A stretch of 59,941 bases of DNA from Sphingomonas parapaucimobilis NBRC 15100 (GCF_000787715.1 NZ_BBPI01000095.1:1-59941); one strand, 5' to 3'; numbered from the stretch's first letter, positions 29,201 to 38,201 are shown. The notes: generated by a model not told the origin, from the sequence alone. Translations and numbers: made by a program.

Positions 29201-29862
29201 TAACGGCCGAGCACCGGCGACAGATACGCATCGGCCAGCGTCGTGTCGCCCCGCGCGACCAGCCGGATCAGCGGCGCGGTGCGGTGGCTGACCGAAATCT
29301 GGGTGAAGCCCGCCCCCTTGGCCAGTTCGGCCAGCGCCAGTTCGTGCGCCTGATGCTTCCACCCGTGCATCAGGACGATGGCGATCGATCGCAGTCCGCG
29401 CGAATGGGCCTGCGCAAAGGCGGCGGCGGCCGCCTCGCGGTCGAGCGGGGTCAGGACATGGCCATCCTCCGTCACCCGCTCGTCGATCTCGACGACCTCG
29501 GCGAACAGCGGCGGCGCGCGGCGGATGCCGCGCGCGAAAATATCGGGCCGGTCCTGATACCCGATCGCCAGCGCATCGCCAAAGCCGCGCGTTATCGCCA
29601 GCAGCACCGGCTCCCCCTGTCGCTCCAGCAGCGCGTTGGTCGCGATGGTCGTGCCGATGCGGACACCGCAGGCCGGAAGCGGTCCGTCGCCCACGCCGGT
29701 CAGCTGCCGGATCGCGGCTTCGGCCGCGTCGTAGCGGCGATCCGGGTCTTCGGACAGCAGCTTGGTCGTGACCACGCTCCCGTCCGGGCGGCGCGCCACC
29801 ACGTCGGTGAACGTGCCGCCGCGATCGATCCAGAACTGCCACCGCGTCATCGCATCCTGCAT
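26275..29862 (-). CDS. ATP-dependent 5-oxoprolinase (fused hydantoinase A/B type)
   Basis: A 1195-residue fusion of HyuA-like (residues about 1-680) and HyuB-like (about 690-1190) parts, the layout of eukaryotic-type 5-oxoprolinase, which converts 5-oxo-L-proline to glutamate with ATP. The N-terminal [11 protein letters not shown], the nucleotide motifs [10 protein letters not shown] and C-F-G-G-A-G-G-Q-H, and the C-terminal G-S-G-G-A-G and G-G-G-G-Y-G are visible. Start 29862 is chosen for a strong GGAGGA 8 bases upstream. First gene of the operon with DUF969, DUF979 and DUF2891, whose company favours oxoprolinase over hydantoinase. Confidence 0.9.
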   Translation of the reverse strand: MQDAMTRWQFWIDRGGTFTDVVARRPDGSVVTTKLLSEDPDRRYDAAEAAIRQLTGVGDGPLPACGVRIGTTIATNALLERQGEPVLLAITRGFGDALAIGYQDRPDIFARGIRRAPPLFAEVVEIDERVTEDGHVLTPLDREAAAAAFAQAHSRGLRSIAIVLMHGWKHQAHELALAELAKGAGFTQISVSHRTAPLIRLVARGDTTLADAYLSPVLGRYVQGLETGLGEAAAGGLLFMQSSGGLVAGDRFHGKDALLSGPAGGIVGMARTARGAGFDRVIGFDMGGTSTDVSLFAGSYDRRSDAVLAGVRVAVPMMRIDTVAAGGGSICHFDGGRLLVGPASAGAEPGPACYRRGGPLTVTDCNMILGKIQPDHFPALFGPDRNLPPDREAAERALAELLDQVEAAIGERLDPMAAAEGLVAIAVASMARAIRAVSVARGEDPASYALACFGGAGGQHACLVADALGMAQVLIHPLAGVLSAVGIGLADRSVVREATVGLPLGDEALEASLAELSAAAVAGLAEQGVDPAAVRLSALAQLRYARNDQTIGVVWDSPEAMATSFAEAHRQRFGFVGEDALVVEQLRVEAIAGGEAQDLSAPVLAGRTADPVDRVVMYLAGARHDVPVHAREGLAADTVLSGPALVIDPVSTVVVEPGWQARVLSEGTLLLQRVAARREQAAEETVDPVRLEIFAGLFMGIAEEMGAALQRSAASVNIRERLDFSCAIFDADGGLVANAPHIPVHLGSMGESIRTVIQARGNTMREGQVYALNDPYRGGTHLPDITVVMPVFAGDAAPAFFVAARGHHADVGGTTPGSMPPDSRTLADEGVVFDDVLIVEDGAMREQAIRELLASGPYPARNIDQNIADLAAQVAACARGADGLRQLAAQQGQGVVTRYMAYVQAHAEAMARRMIATLSDGAFRYELDDGAVVAVRVTINAERGSATIDFTGTSEQRPTNFNAPLAVTRAAVLYVLRLLVDEAVPLNEGFLRPVTLIVPEGSMLNPRFPAAVVAGNVEVSQVVTDALLGALGAMAASQGTMNNLTFGDDSYQYYETIAGGAGAGPGHDGADAIQTHMTNSRLTDPEVLETRYPVLLEQFAIRRGSGGAGERQGGDGTIRRLRFRQSLRAAILSNRRVVPPFGLNGGGAGLPGHNHVERADGTVEELASTAGIDMGAGDVLVIATPGGGGYGRGAR

Positions 29863-29882
29863 GTCATCCTCCGTCGACGCCC

Positions 29883-29911
29883 TTAGTATCATTTGAAACG
29901 ACTTTTGCCAG
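29883..29911 (-). promoter_or_regulatory. candidate promoter of the 5-oxoprolinase operon
   Basis: On the minus strand, CTGGCA (29911-29906) and TACTAA (29888-29883) are spaced by 17 bases, 21 bases before the ATG, leaving a short leader that contains the GGAGGA ribosome binding site. The rest of the 160-base divergent gap to the TonB receptor shows a G+C-rich run before that gene's start. Confidence 0.4.
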
Positions 29912-30022
29912 TGACATGCGCGCTACACAATTGCCGCCTAAGGGCGCGGCGGCAAGACGCTGATTTGGTAGCGGCAGGAACGGCAGGGGACGAATGATTT
30001 CCGGTCCGCCAGGGGGGCGGCC

Positions 30023-32713
30023 ATGACGATGCTCGTCGCGCTGGCGCTGGTCGCCGCGCAAGGTGATCCCCTGCTCTCCATCGATCTTCCTGCCCAGCCG
30101 GTGGGCGCGGGGCTGGACCGGCTGGCACGTCAGGCGGGCGAGGCGCTGGTCGCGCGGCCGGGCGATCTGGCGGGACGGCGCTCGCCCGCGCTCCGGGGCC
30201 GGATGCGCCTGTCGACCGCGCTGTCCCGCTGGTGCGCGCCCGCCGGTCTGTCCTGCCGCCGGATTGCGGGCGGTATCGTCGTGCGCGCCATCGGTCCCAT
30301 GCCACGCATTGTCCTGCCGCACACTCGCCCCGCGCCGCCGCCCGAAGACCCGATGACCAGCCCCGACGTGATCGTCAGCGGCCGTCGCGGGACCATGGTC
30401 CAGGGTGAGCTGGAGCGCAGCTATTCCGCCTCGCACCTCGATGCGGTCGAACTGGCACGCCGCCCGCCGCAGAGCCTGGCGGAATTACTCTCGAGCCTGC
30501 CCGGCCTGTGGGTCGATACTTCCGCCGGGGTCGCGGCCAATACCATCCGGGTGCGCGGCATTCCGCTCGACGGCTATCAGGCGATCGCGGTGCAGGAGGA
30601 CGGCCTGCCGGTGCAGCACGACACGCTGCCGTGGACCGATATCGACCAGTTCGTCCGCCCCGACCTGATGATCGAGAGCAGCGACTATGTGCGCGGCGGT
30701 CCCTCCGCGATCTTCGCCAGCAATGCGCCGGGCGGCGTGCTCAACCTGCGCACCCGCGCGCCCCGCGACCGTCCGGGCGGAGAGATGCGGGCAACCACGA
30801 CCGATTACGGCCTGATCCGCTTCGAGGGCTATGCGACCGGGCCGGTCGGGGATGGCTGGCGGGTGATCGCGGGCGGCTCGGCGACGCGCGACCCGACGGT
30901 GCGGCGGATCGCCTCGACGCTGGGCGGCGGCCAGTTTCGGGTGCGCGCCGATCATGATCTGGGTGACGGTGGACAGCTATCGCTGGCGGTGCATGGACTG
31001 GACGACGATACGCTCAACATCTCGTCCTTTCCCATGCTCTATGCGCGCGGGCGGATCACAGTGCTTCCCGGCTTCGATCCCCGACGAGGCAGTTTCTTTG
31101 GGCCGGAGCTGGACCGACTACGCTTCGCGGCACTGGGCGAGCGGCCGTTGGGGCACAACAACCGCAACCGGATGGTCACGCCCTCGCTGGCCTGGACGCA
31201 GCCGTTTGGGGGCGGCGTGCTGACCCTGCGCGCCCATTACCGCGCGTCGCGGACCGAACGTTACGCCCTCTCCTCCTCGGGCGGCGCGGTCCCGGCGGCG
31301 CAGGCCATGGCCGACGCGCTGCCGCGCCTGACCGCCGCCTTTCCCGCCACCGCGCAGGTCAGCTTGCGCCATGCCAGTGACGGCAGCGCCTTTACCCCGC
31401 TGCCCGGCAACGAGCGGGTCATCATGCTGAACCCGGTAGCGGCGGATACCCGGCTGAACGAGGGCATGATCGACCTATCCTATGCCCATGCGCTGGAGGC
31501 GGCGGGGCATCACGACCTGACGCTGGGCCTCTATGCGGTGGGCTATCTATGGGATTTTCGGCGCGCGGTCGCGCGGGTGCTGCTGGAAGCACGCGAGCAG
31601 GGGCGGCGGCTCGATCTGGTCGCACTGGACGCGGGCGGGCGGGTGCTCGGGCGGGCGACCGATAACGGGCTGCTCAGCACGGGTTCCACCTATGAGGCGG
31701 TGCGCGGTCGCCAGCATATGATCGCCTTCTATGCCGCCGACGAATGGCAGCTGGCGCCACGCTGGCGGCTCGACTGGGGCCTGCGGCACGAGCGGGCCGC
31801 GCTGTCGGCCATGGTCGAGCGTCCCATGATCATCGACGGCGGCGATCCGACAACCCTGGCCGACGACCGGATCGCGGTCGGATCGGGGCTGTGGGACGCG
31901 CGGTCGAAGCGCATCGCCCGCACCGCCGCGACTCTGGCACTGCACTGGCGGGCGAGCGACCGGCTGGGCGGCTTTGCCCGAGCGACCCGTGCGATGCGGC
32001 TACCCGATCCCGGCGTGTTCCGCATCGGCGGCAGCGACGACGCCCGTGCATTGACCATCGAACAGGCCGAATTGGGGCTGATCTGGGGGCAGGGCACTAC
32101 CGGCCTGGACGCGACGCTGTTCGCCAGTCGCTTTCCCGACATCGCGCTGCCGGACCTGTCGCTCGATCCGGCGACCGGCGCGGTGCGGGTGGGGGCGTAT
32201 CAGGCCGCGGCGCGCACCATCGGGCTGGAGGTCGGGGCCGGGGCCGCCCCCCTGCCCGGCCTGTCGCTGCGCGCCACGGTGACGTGGCAGGACCCGCGCC
32301 TGCAATCCTATCGCATCGCCAGCCTGACCGGCGGCACACTGACGGTGACGGACCTCAGCGGACGGATCCCCCGCCGGGTGCCGCGCATCATGGCCAGCCT
32401 GTCGGCCAGCGCCGCCCTGCCCGGCACCGGCGTCACGCTGGACGGCGATGTCTCGGCGATGGGGCGGCGCTATGCCGATGACGCCAACAGCCTGGCGCTG
32501 CCCGGCTTCGCGCTGGTCGGCCTCGGCGCGGCGTGGGACCCGGCCGAAAAACTGACGCTCAGGCTACGCGCGACCAACCTGTTCGACCGGATCGCGATCA
32601 TGCAAGGCGACGCACTGGGCGGAGAGGTGCAAGCCGGGGACAATGGCGGCGTCGTCACCGTCCGCGCGCAGCAGGGCCGGGTCGTCTCGTTCAGCGCGGA
32701 CTGGCGATTTTAG
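30023..32713 (+). CDS. TonB-dependent receptor with N-terminal STN domain
   Basis: An 896-residue outer-membrane receptor. A short signal peptide (residues 1-13) is followed by an STN (secretin/TonB short) domain at about 17-92, a Pro-rich linker, a plug (about 115-245; S-L-A-E-L-L-S-S-L-P-G, N-T-I-R-V-R-G-I-P and N-A-P-G-G-V-L-N-L) and a beta barrel ending in aromatic Phe (D-W-R-F). STN domains allow receptors to signal to FecR-type anti-sigma factors. It is divergent from the 5-oxoproline operon, so it may import that compound or a precursor; a FecR gene lies 4.3 kb downstream. The ribosome binding site AGGGGGG precedes the ATG. Its last 23 bases overlap the convergent phosphatase gene. Confidence 0.9.
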   Translation: MTMLVALALVAAQGDPLLSIDLPAQPVGAGLDRLARQAGEALVARPGDLAGRRSPALRGRMRLSTALSRWCAPAGLSCRRIAGGIVVRAIGPMPRIVLPHTRPAPPPEDPMTSPDVIVSGRRGTMVQGELERSYSASHLDAVELARRPPQSLAELLSSLPGLWVDTSAGVAANTIRVRGIPLDGYQAIAVQEDGLPVQHDTLPWTDIDQFVRPDLMIESSDYVRGGPSAIFASNAPGGVLNLRTRAPRDRPGGEMRATTTDYGLIRFEGYATGPVGDGWRVIAGGSATRDPTVRRIASTLGGGQFRVRADHDLGDGGQLSLAVHGLDDDTLNISSFPMLYARGRITVLPGFDPRRGSFFGPELDRLRFAALGERPLGHNNRNRMVTPSLAWTQPFGGGVLTLRAHYRASRTERYALSSSGGAVPAAQAMADALPRLTAAFPATAQVSLRHASDGSAFTPLPGNERVIMLNPVAADTRLNEGMIDLSYAHALEAAGHHDLTLGLYAVGYLWDFRRAVARVLLEAREQGRRLDLVALDAGGRVLGRATDNGLLSTGSTYEAVRGRQHMIAFYAADEWQLAPRWRLDWGLRHERAALSAMVERPMIIDGGDPTTLADDRIAVGSGLWDARSKRIARTAATLALHWRASDRLGGFARATRAMRLPDPGVFRIGGSDDARALTIEQAELGLIWGQGTTGLDATLFASRFPDIALPDLSLDPATGAVRVGAYQAAARTIGLEVGAGAAPLPGLSLRATVTWQDPRLQSYRIASLTGGTLTVTDLSGRIPRRVPRIMASLSASAALPGTGVTLDGDVSAMGRRYADDANSLALPGFALVGLGAAWDPAEKLTLRLRATNLFDRIAIMQGDALGGEVQAGDNGGVVTVRAQQGRVVSFSADWRF

Positions 32714-33425
32714 CCCGGTAGCGCGCCAGTTCCTCGGCCGCCGCCGCCATGTCGCGCCGGAATGCCGCATTGCCGTGTTCGCGCGCCACGACCGCGCTCG
32801 CCGCCATGTAACCGCCCTCGACCGCGCTCTGGCTGTGCGAGCCGCAGATCCAGCGGCTGTCACCATAGTCGCGCCCGCGCGCCAGGATCGGCTGTGCCCG
32901 GTCGGGCAGCAGCTCGGCCATCAGCAGCGCAAAGCCCCAGCCATGCGCGGTATGCCCAGACGGATAATCGCCATTGGCGATCAGCCCAGGCCTGCGCGGC
33001 TCGCAAATGGGCAGGTCGCTGCCGATAAAGGGCCGCTTCGACTGCCAATGCGCCTTGGCCGATCCGATCGCCGCCGAGCGATCCGCATCGAACTTCGCCA
33101 GCAACGCACGGGTCACGGGCAGCTTGGTCCAGTCGGGCCGGAAGCCCAGCGCGGTCGCAAAACGCTCGCCCATGTCGCTGGAGACGTCTGCCGTCGCCTG
33201 CTGCCAGCGCGCCATGCCGTTCAGCGCGCGGCTGTCACGAAAGGCCCGCGCATCGGCCAGCGCGCGCGGCGATCCCGGCGTCGGCGGTCCCGGCAGCACT
33301 GCCGCCAGGTCCAGTCCCTCGCCCGCCGCCAGATAGCCCGCCGTATCGCGCGCCGCTGCTGCTGTCGGGATCGAGACGGCCAGCGCCACCGAAGCCGCCA
33401 GCCCCCACCATGTCCGCTCCGCCAT
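32691..33425 (-). CDS. periplasmic class A acid phosphatase with altered signature
   Basis: A 244-residue PAP2-superfamily phosphatase with an N-terminal signal peptide (A-V-S-I-P-T-A-A-A-A). The class A signature K-x6-R-P, P-S-G-H, S-R-x5-H-x3-D is nearly complete: K-A-H-W-Q-S-K-R-P, Y-P-S-G-H and S-R-W-I-C-G-S-H are present, but the final Asp is Ala (H-S-Q-S-A-V). That Asp normally orients the nucleophilic His, so activity may be reduced. Starts at 33425 or 33434 are both possible; GGAAGGG lies upstream. The 3' end overlaps the convergent TonB receptor gene by 23 bases. Confidence 0.87.
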   Translation of the reverse strand: MAERTWWGLAASVALAVSIPTAAAARDTAGYLAAGEGLDLAAVLPGPPTPGSPRALADARAFRDSRALNGMARWQQATADVSSDMGERFATALGFRPDWTKLPVTRALLAKFDADRSAAIGSAKAHWQSKRPFIGSDLPICEPRRPGLIANGDYPSGHTAHGWGFALLMAELLPDRAQPILARGRDYGDSRWICGSHSQSAVEGGYMAASAVVAREHGNAAFRRDMAAAAEELARYRAKIASPR

Positions 33426-33668
33426 GCTACCCATCCCTTCCGAAGACTTAGCCCATCGTTCCCAAGAGCCCGTAGGCAGCCTATCGGGGACAGGGTCTTT
33501 CAAAACTTTCAACGCCCAAGACAAGCGGTGCGTCGTTGTAACAAAAACGCCATAAATGTCTTAAAACTTTTACAAAATTCCTTGTCCCCGTTTGGCGGCG
33601 CCCCCCGTCTTCCCCGCGATCGTCCCTATGGCTGGACGAGGCATTTTGTCTTTTGGGGGTTTGAAGTG
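33426..33668. promoter_or_regulatory. divergent intergenic region upstream of TonB receptor
   Basis: A 243-base gap between the phosphatase and the receptor. Its centre (about 33535-33582) is unusually A+T-rich for this window (TTGTAACAAAAACG, TAAATGTCTTAAAAC, TTTTACAAAA) and probably holds promoters for one or both genes; no clean -35/-10 pair can be fixed. GGGGGTTTGAAGTG precedes the receptor ATG. Confidence 0.4.
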
Positions 33669-36401
33669 ATGGGAACCAAGCGAACGCTGTTGCTCGCGTC
33701 GAGCGCGCTGTTTGTCGCGCAGCCGGTACTGGCCCAGGATCAGAGCGATCAGGCAGCGGCGGGGGCGACCGGCGGCGCGACGACCGAGGGGGGCGACGTC
33801 GTCGTCACCGGCTATCGCACCAGCCTGGCGCAGGCGCGCAATTCCAAGCGCGACGCGACGATCATCAAGGACTCGATCTCGGCCTCCGACATCGCCGCCT
33901 TCCCCGACCTGAACCTCGCCGAAGCGCTGCAGCGCCTGCCCGGCGTCGCGATCAACCGCGAGGCGGGCGAAGGTCGCCGCATTTCCCTGCGCGGCCTGGG
34001 TCCCGATTTCACCCGCGTCCAGCTGAACGGCATGGAAGTGCTGGGCAATGTCGACTCGCCGCAGGACAGCCGGGGCCAGACGACGCGCGACCGCGCCTTC
34101 GACTTCAACCTGTTCGCCGCCGAACTGTTCAACCATGTCGATGTCGAAAAGTCGTACCAGGCGCAGCAGACCGAGGGCGGTCTGGCGGGCACCGTCGGCC
34201 TCTTCACCGCGCGTCCCTTCGATTACAAGGGCACCAAGATCGCGCTGTCGGCGCAAGGCGGCAGCAACACGCTGACCCGCGATTTCCAGCCGCGCCTGAC
34301 CGGCCTGATCTCCAAAAACTGGGGCAATTTCGGCATCCTGGTGTCGGGTGCCTATAGCCGCCGAAACACCCGCGAAGAGGGCTTCGACACCTATCGCTGG
34401 CGCCGCAACAAGGCGAATGGCAGCGACATCAGCCGCCTGACCGCCGCCGAGCAGGCCAAGATCAACTCGGGTGACCTGCTGTTCGCGCGCGGCAACCGCC
34501 TGTCGGTGTGGGACAGCAAGCAGGAACGCATCGGCCTGACCTCGTCGATCCAGTGGGCGCCGACCGACAAGGTCCATGTCACGCTCGACGGCCTGTACGG
34601 CCAGTTCAAGGGCGACCGTTTCGAGACCCACCTCGCCTCGCGCGGCGGCGGCAGCTCGACCTGGCTGGGCGGCGGCGAAACCTTTGCAGGGATCGTCTAT
34701 CCCAACTCGCGGGTCAACGCGATCCAGTGGAACGATCGCAACGAGGTGACCTATCTCGACGTGTCGGGCGGCAAGGCGTCGACCGAAACCCGCGTCCAGA
34801 ACACCAAGAACGTCTTCAAGCAGGTGGTGCTGAGCGGCGATGCCGAGCTGGTCGACGGGCTGACCTTCACCTGGCTGGGCGGTGTCGAGCGTTCGCGCTA
34901 CGACATGCCGGTCAACGACAAGTTCACCCTCGAAGGGTTTGGCGACGTCACCTCCGACTATCGCGGCGGCACCTATTCGCTGGTCAACACCTATAAGTTC
35001 AACACGACCGACCCGAATTTCTGGCACGCCAAGCGCCTCTACGTGAACAATACGTTCCAGGATTCGGCGTTCGACAACATCAAGGGCCGCTTCGACTATA
35101 AGATCACTCCCGACGACACGATCAGCGTCGGCGGCGAATGGCGTCGCTTCGCCAATGGCGGATACTATGCCGAGCAGGACAATATCCTGACCAGCAGCTT
35201 CGTGTCGGGCAAGGTCAACGCCAATCCCAGCGCCTATGCCCGGACCTATACCGGCTATTCGGGGCAGGACTGGACGATCGTCGACTTCCCCAAGATGCTC
35301 CAGACGTTGGGCATCAACCGCGCGCAATATCTGACCAACAAGATCGGCGTATACGCGGTCGAGGAGCGGACCAGCGCCGCCTTCGTCCAGTATGACTGGA
35401 ACCATATCCTGGGCGGCATCCCGTTCCGCGGCAATATCGGTGCGCGTTACTATCGCACCAATGTCACCTCCAACGGCACGGCCAATGTCGGCCCCGTCAC
35501 GGTGCGCGGCGAATATGAAGGCGTGCTCCCGGCCGCCAACCTGATCTTCGAGCTGAACCCCGGCCTGATGCTACGCTTCGCGGCATCGAAGAACATCAAC
35601 CGCCCGGCACTCGGCGCGCTGGCGGTCAACGGGTCGGTGACGAACGACAATGGCAATGTCACCGTGTCGATCGGCAACCCGAACCTGCGCCCGTACAAGT
35701 CGAACGACTATAATATCTCCACCGAATATTATTTCGGATCGGTTGGATACGTCGCCGCTGCCTTGTTCTACAAGAATCTGGACGGCTATATCTCGACCCA
35801 GACGATCAACAACGTGCCCTATTCGCAGACGGGCCTGCCGGACAATCTCTATCCGGGCGTGACCGGATCGACCGTGGTCGACAGCTATTCGCGCCCCGTG
35901 AACCTGGCCAAGACCAACCTGTTCGGCATCGAATTGTCCGGCCAGACCGACTTCAAGTTCCTGCCCGCCCCCTTCGACCGGCTGGGCACGGCGGTGAACT
36001 TCACCTATGTCGACTCGCGGCTGGACTATTCCAAGATCTATCAGGGCAGCATCCCCACCACGCTGGAGGGGCTGAGCAAGTATAACGCCAACGCCACCCT
36101 TTATTATCAGGACAAGGCGTTCGACGCCCGCGTCTCGGCCAATTACCGCAGCGGCTATATCTTCAGCGCCTCGCCGGTGCTGACCGCGCTCGGGCCGGAC
36201 CAGGACGTGACCGGGTTCGAGGGCACGGTCTATGTCGATATGTCGGCGCACTATGCGGTCACGAAGAACGTCCAGCTGACGCTGAACGGCATCAACCTGA
36301 CCAACCAGCGCGAGAAGCAATATTCGAACAGCACCCGGCGGCTGTACGTCGTGACCCGTTCGGGCACGACCCTGCTGGGCGGTGTCCGCGTCACCTTCTG
36401 A
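33669..36401 (+). CDS. TonB-dependent receptor (sphingomonad oligosaccharide type)
   Basis: A 910-residue receptor: signal peptide (M-G-T-K-R-T-L-L-L, A-Q cleavage near residue 23), a TonB-box-like V-V-V-T-G-Y-R, a plug (about 45-190; F-P-D-L-N-L-A-E-A-L-Q-R-L-P-G-V, R-G-L-G-P-D-F-T-R-V and G-G-L-A-G-T-V) and a long barrel ending in V-R-V-T-F. The start at 33669 is the ATG that opens the signal peptide. The plug class matches TonB receptors linked to carbohydrate loci in Caulobacter, Xanthomonas and sphingomonads. No STN domain. It is followed by a strong terminator and then the sigma/anti-sigma pair. Ligand unknown. Confidence 0.92.
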   Translation: MGTKRTLLLASSALFVAQPVLAQDQSDQAAAGATGGATTEGGDVVVTGYRTSLAQARNSKRDATIIKDSISASDIAAFPDLNLAEALQRLPGVAINREAGEGRRISLRGLGPDFTRVQLNGMEVLGNVDSPQDSRGQTTRDRAFDFNLFAAELFNHVDVEKSYQAQQTEGGLAGTVGLFTARPFDYKGTKIALSAQGGSNTLTRDFQPRLTGLISKNWGNFGILVSGAYSRRNTREEGFDTYRWRRNKANGSDISRLTAAEQAKINSGDLLFARGNRLSVWDSKQERIGLTSSIQWAPTDKVHVTLDGLYGQFKGDRFETHLASRGGGSSTWLGGGETFAGIVYPNSRVNAIQWNDRNEVTYLDVSGGKASTETRVQNTKNVFKQVVLSGDAELVDGLTFTWLGGVERSRYDMPVNDKFTLEGFGDVTSDYRGGTYSLVNTYKFNTTDPNFWHAKRLYVNNTFQDSAFDNIKGRFDYKITPDDTISVGGEWRRFANGGYYAEQDNILTSSFVSGKVNANPSAYARTYTGYSGQDWTIVDFPKMLQTLGINRAQYLTNKIGVYAVEERTSAAFVQYDWNHILGGIPFRGNIGARYYRTNVTSNGTANVGPVTVRGEYEGVLPAANLIFELNPGLMLRFAASKNINRPALGALAVNGSVTNDNGNVTVSIGNPNLRPYKSNDYNISTEYYFGSVGYVAAALFYKNLDGYISTQTINNVPYSQTGLPDNLYPGVTGSTVVDSYSRPVNLAKTNLFGIELSGQTDFKFLPAPFDRLGTAVNFTYVDSRLDYSKIYQGSIPTTLEGLSKYNANATLYYQDKAFDARVSANYRSGYIFSASPVLTALGPDQDVTGFEGTVYVDMSAHYAVTKNVQLTLNGINLTNQREKQYSNSTRRLYVVTRSGTTLLGGVRVTF

Positions 36402-36415
36402 TCCTGACCTCGAAC

Positions 36416-36451
36416 GCCCTTGATGTCCGGCCCGTGCGGGATATCAAGGGC
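36416..36451 (+). terminator. hairpin after TonB receptor
   Basis: GCCCTTGAT (36416-36424) pairs perfectly with ATCAAGGGC (36443-36451), with an inner TCC/GGGA pairing. No T-run follows directly; it may act with the terminator just downstream. Confidence 0.5.
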
Positions 36452-36458
36452 ACCTCTC

Positions 36459-36496
36459 CCGCGTCGGCCCGCCCAAGGGCTGGCGCGGTGTTTTTT
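36459..36496 (+). terminator. rho-independent terminator downstream of TonB receptor
   Basis: A 12-bp stem, CCGCGTCGGCCC (36459-36470) with GGGCTGGCGCGG (36477-36488, two G-U pairs), loop GCCCAA, followed by TG and six T (36491-36496). It separates the receptor gene from the sigma-factor gene. Confidence 0.75.
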
Positions 36497-36550
36497 CGAT
36501 AAGGATTGTCCCCGGATGCGATGCAACCGGCTCTTCCTGAACGGGACCGA

Positions 36551-37057
36551 ATGACCGACGCGAGCGCCTGGATCGCGGAGGGACGGACGCGTCTGCTGAC
36601 CTATGTCCGCAGGCGCATACGCGACCCCGAACAGGCGGAGGATATCGTGCAGGAGGCGATCATGCGGGTCATCGAGCAGGAGCGGAAGCAGGTCATCGAC
36701 CAGCCGCTCGCCTATGGCTTTCGCGTGGCGGACTCGGTCATCTACAATCGCGGGCGGCGGGGGAGCGGGACCCACGCGCCGATCGACCCCGAACTCGCCT
36801 GCGCCCTGCCGCTGGCCGATGAAATCCTCGACTATCGCCAGCGTTACGATCGCTTCCAGGCCGCGCTGTCGCGACTCCCTGCGCAACGCCGCGCGGTCTT
36901 TGTCGAGCGGCATCTGGAGGGCAAGTCGCGCCAGCAGATCGCCGAGGACATGGGCCTCAGCGTCGAAGCGGTGAAGAAGCATCTGGTCCGCGCGATGATC
37001 GATCTGGACGGCTGTATCGACGACCTTCCCATGCAGGGAGGTCGCCTGCATGGCTGA
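36551..37057 (+). CDS. FecI-like ECF sigma factor
   Basis: A 168-residue extracytoplasmic-function sigma factor. Region 2 is at about residues 10-75 (Y-V-R-R-R-I-R-D-P-E-Q-A-E-D-I-V-Q-E-A) and region 4 at about 105-155 (L-P-A-Q-R-R-A-V-F-V and the helix-turn-helix S-R-Q-Q-I-A-E-D-M-G-L-S-V-E-A-V-K-K-H). Upstream in-frame starts (ATG 36521, TTG 36506) cannot be excluded. The stop overlaps the FecR start by 8 bases. FecI-type factors redirect polymerase to TonB receptor genes after release by FecR; the flanking receptor genes are the obvious targets. Confidence 0.88.
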   Translation: MTDASAWIAEGRTRLLTYVRRRIRDPEQAEDIVQEAIMRVIEQERKQVIDQPLAYGFRVADSVIYNRGRRGSGTHAPIDPELACALPLADEILDYRQRYDRFQAALSRLPAQRRAVFVERHLEGKSRQQIAEDMGLSVEAVKKHLVRAMIDLDGCIDDLPMQGGRLHG

Positions 37058-38063
37058 TCGCGACACCATGCTGGAGCAGGCCGCGGACTGGGCCGACCGG
37101 CTCGACACGCTATCGCGCGATGAACGGGCCGCGCTGGGCGCATGGCTGAACGCAGCCCCGGCGCACCGCGCGGCGCTGTCGCGAATGGTGCGCCTGCTCG
37201 GCGATCCGGCGCTGTTCGATGTGGTCGAGCAGGCCACACGCGACGTTGCGCCTCCCCCACCCCTTCCCCGCGCACGACCGCGCCGCTGGGCCGCATCGGG
37301 GACGATGCACACCCGTCGCCGGGTCGCGGTCGGCCTCGCCGCCGCGCTGGCCGCTGCCGTGGCGGCGCCGATCGTTTGGTATGTCGCCGCCCCGGACGCG
37401 ACGGTCGAGCGGGTCTATGCCTCCTCGGTCGGGCAGCAGCGTCAGGTGGCGCTGCCCGATGGCTCGGACATGACGCTGGATGCCGACTCGCGCGTCGCCA
37501 TCGCCTTTTCGGATAGCGGCCGCGACCTGACGCTGGAGAGCGGCGCGGCGCGGTTCGAGGTGCGCCATGACGCCGCCCGCCCCTTTGCCGTGACCACGCC
37601 GGAGGGGCAGATGGTTGCGCTGGGCACCAATTTCAGCGTCGATCGCGGTGCCGGGCATAGCGAGTTGCGCGTCTATCGCGGTCGCGTCAGGCTGACCGTG
37701 CCCGGCCAGGCGGCGGTGGTCGTGACGGGCGGGCACTGGGCGGAGGCGGGTGCGGGGCGGATCATGGTCCATGACTTCGATGTCGCCCGCTATCAGGGGT
37801 GGCAGGATCGCTGGCTGAGCGGCGACCGGATCCGGCTGGGCGATGCGGTCGCCCGGCTCGGCCGCTACAGCGCGCGGCCCATCCGGCTGGCCGATCCGGC
37901 GCTGGCGGACGAGACGTTCAACGGCCGCTTCCGGCTGGACACGCCGTTTGAAAGCCTGACGCTGATCGGTGCGCTGTTCGACCTGTCCGTCAAGGACGAC
38001 GGGCGGACCATCCGGGTGGCGCGACCCGCCCGAACCAGCCAGGCCAATTGGCCGAACCAATAA
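37050..38063 (+). CDS. FecR-family anti-sigma factor
   Basis: A 337-residue inner-membrane regulator: N-terminal cytoplasmic sigma-binding domain with the W-x4-L pattern (A-A-D-W-A-D-R-L-D-T-L, D-E-R-A-A-L-G-A-W-L), one membrane segment (about 90-112), periplasmic FecR domain (G-Q-Q-R-Q-V-A-L-P-D-G-S, L-N/D-A-D-S-R and L-G-T-N-F-S-V) and a C-terminal STN-like DUF4974 domain (about 260-330). Ribosome binding site AGGGAGG at 37034-37040 precedes the ATG, which lies inside the sigma gene. It should hold the sigma factor inactive until a receptor signals. Confidence 0.9.
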   Translation: MADRDTMLEQAADWADRLDTLSRDERAALGAWLNAAPAHRAALSRMVRLLGDPALFDVVEQATRDVAPPPPLPRARPRRWAASGTMHTRRRVAVGLAAALAAAVAAPIVWYVAAPDATVERVYASSVGQQRQVALPDGSDMTLDADSRVAIAFSDSGRDLTLESGAARFEVRHDAARPFAVTTPEGQMVALGTNFSVDRGAGHSELRVYRGRVRLTVPGQAAVVVTGGHWAEAGAGRIMVHDFDVARYQGWQDRWLSGDRIRLGDAVARLGRYSARPIRLADPALADETFNGRFRLDTPFESLTLIGALFDLSVKDDGRTIRVARPARTSQANWPNQ

Positions 38064-38180
38064 GCGCAATACCAATCCAGACTCAGCGTTCGGCGTGGTG
38101 CCCACTCAACTCTGATTGATCGTTGCTCTGCGCAACAAGATCGCCGCCCAACCTCAAATGACAAAATATTCACGATCTCA

Positions 38181-38201
38181 AGTCGTTAATATTCAACGAC
38201 T
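38181..38201. promoter_or_regulatory. inverted repeat, candidate operator
   Basis: AGTCGTT and AACGACT form a perfect 7-bp inverted repeat around a 7-base A+T-rich centre. Size and base composition fit a dimeric repressor site. No cognate regulator gene of an obvious family lies beside it. Confidence 0.45.

Noticed and set aside
28072..29886. A 604-codon plus-strand open frame opposite the 5-oxoprolinase gene
   Set aside because: Antisense shadow; composition is Arg/His/Gln rich without domain signatures.
37142..37516. Alternative frames overlapping the FecR gene as small proteins
   Set aside because: They lack motifs and starts with ribosome binding sites, and FecR is continuous and complete.
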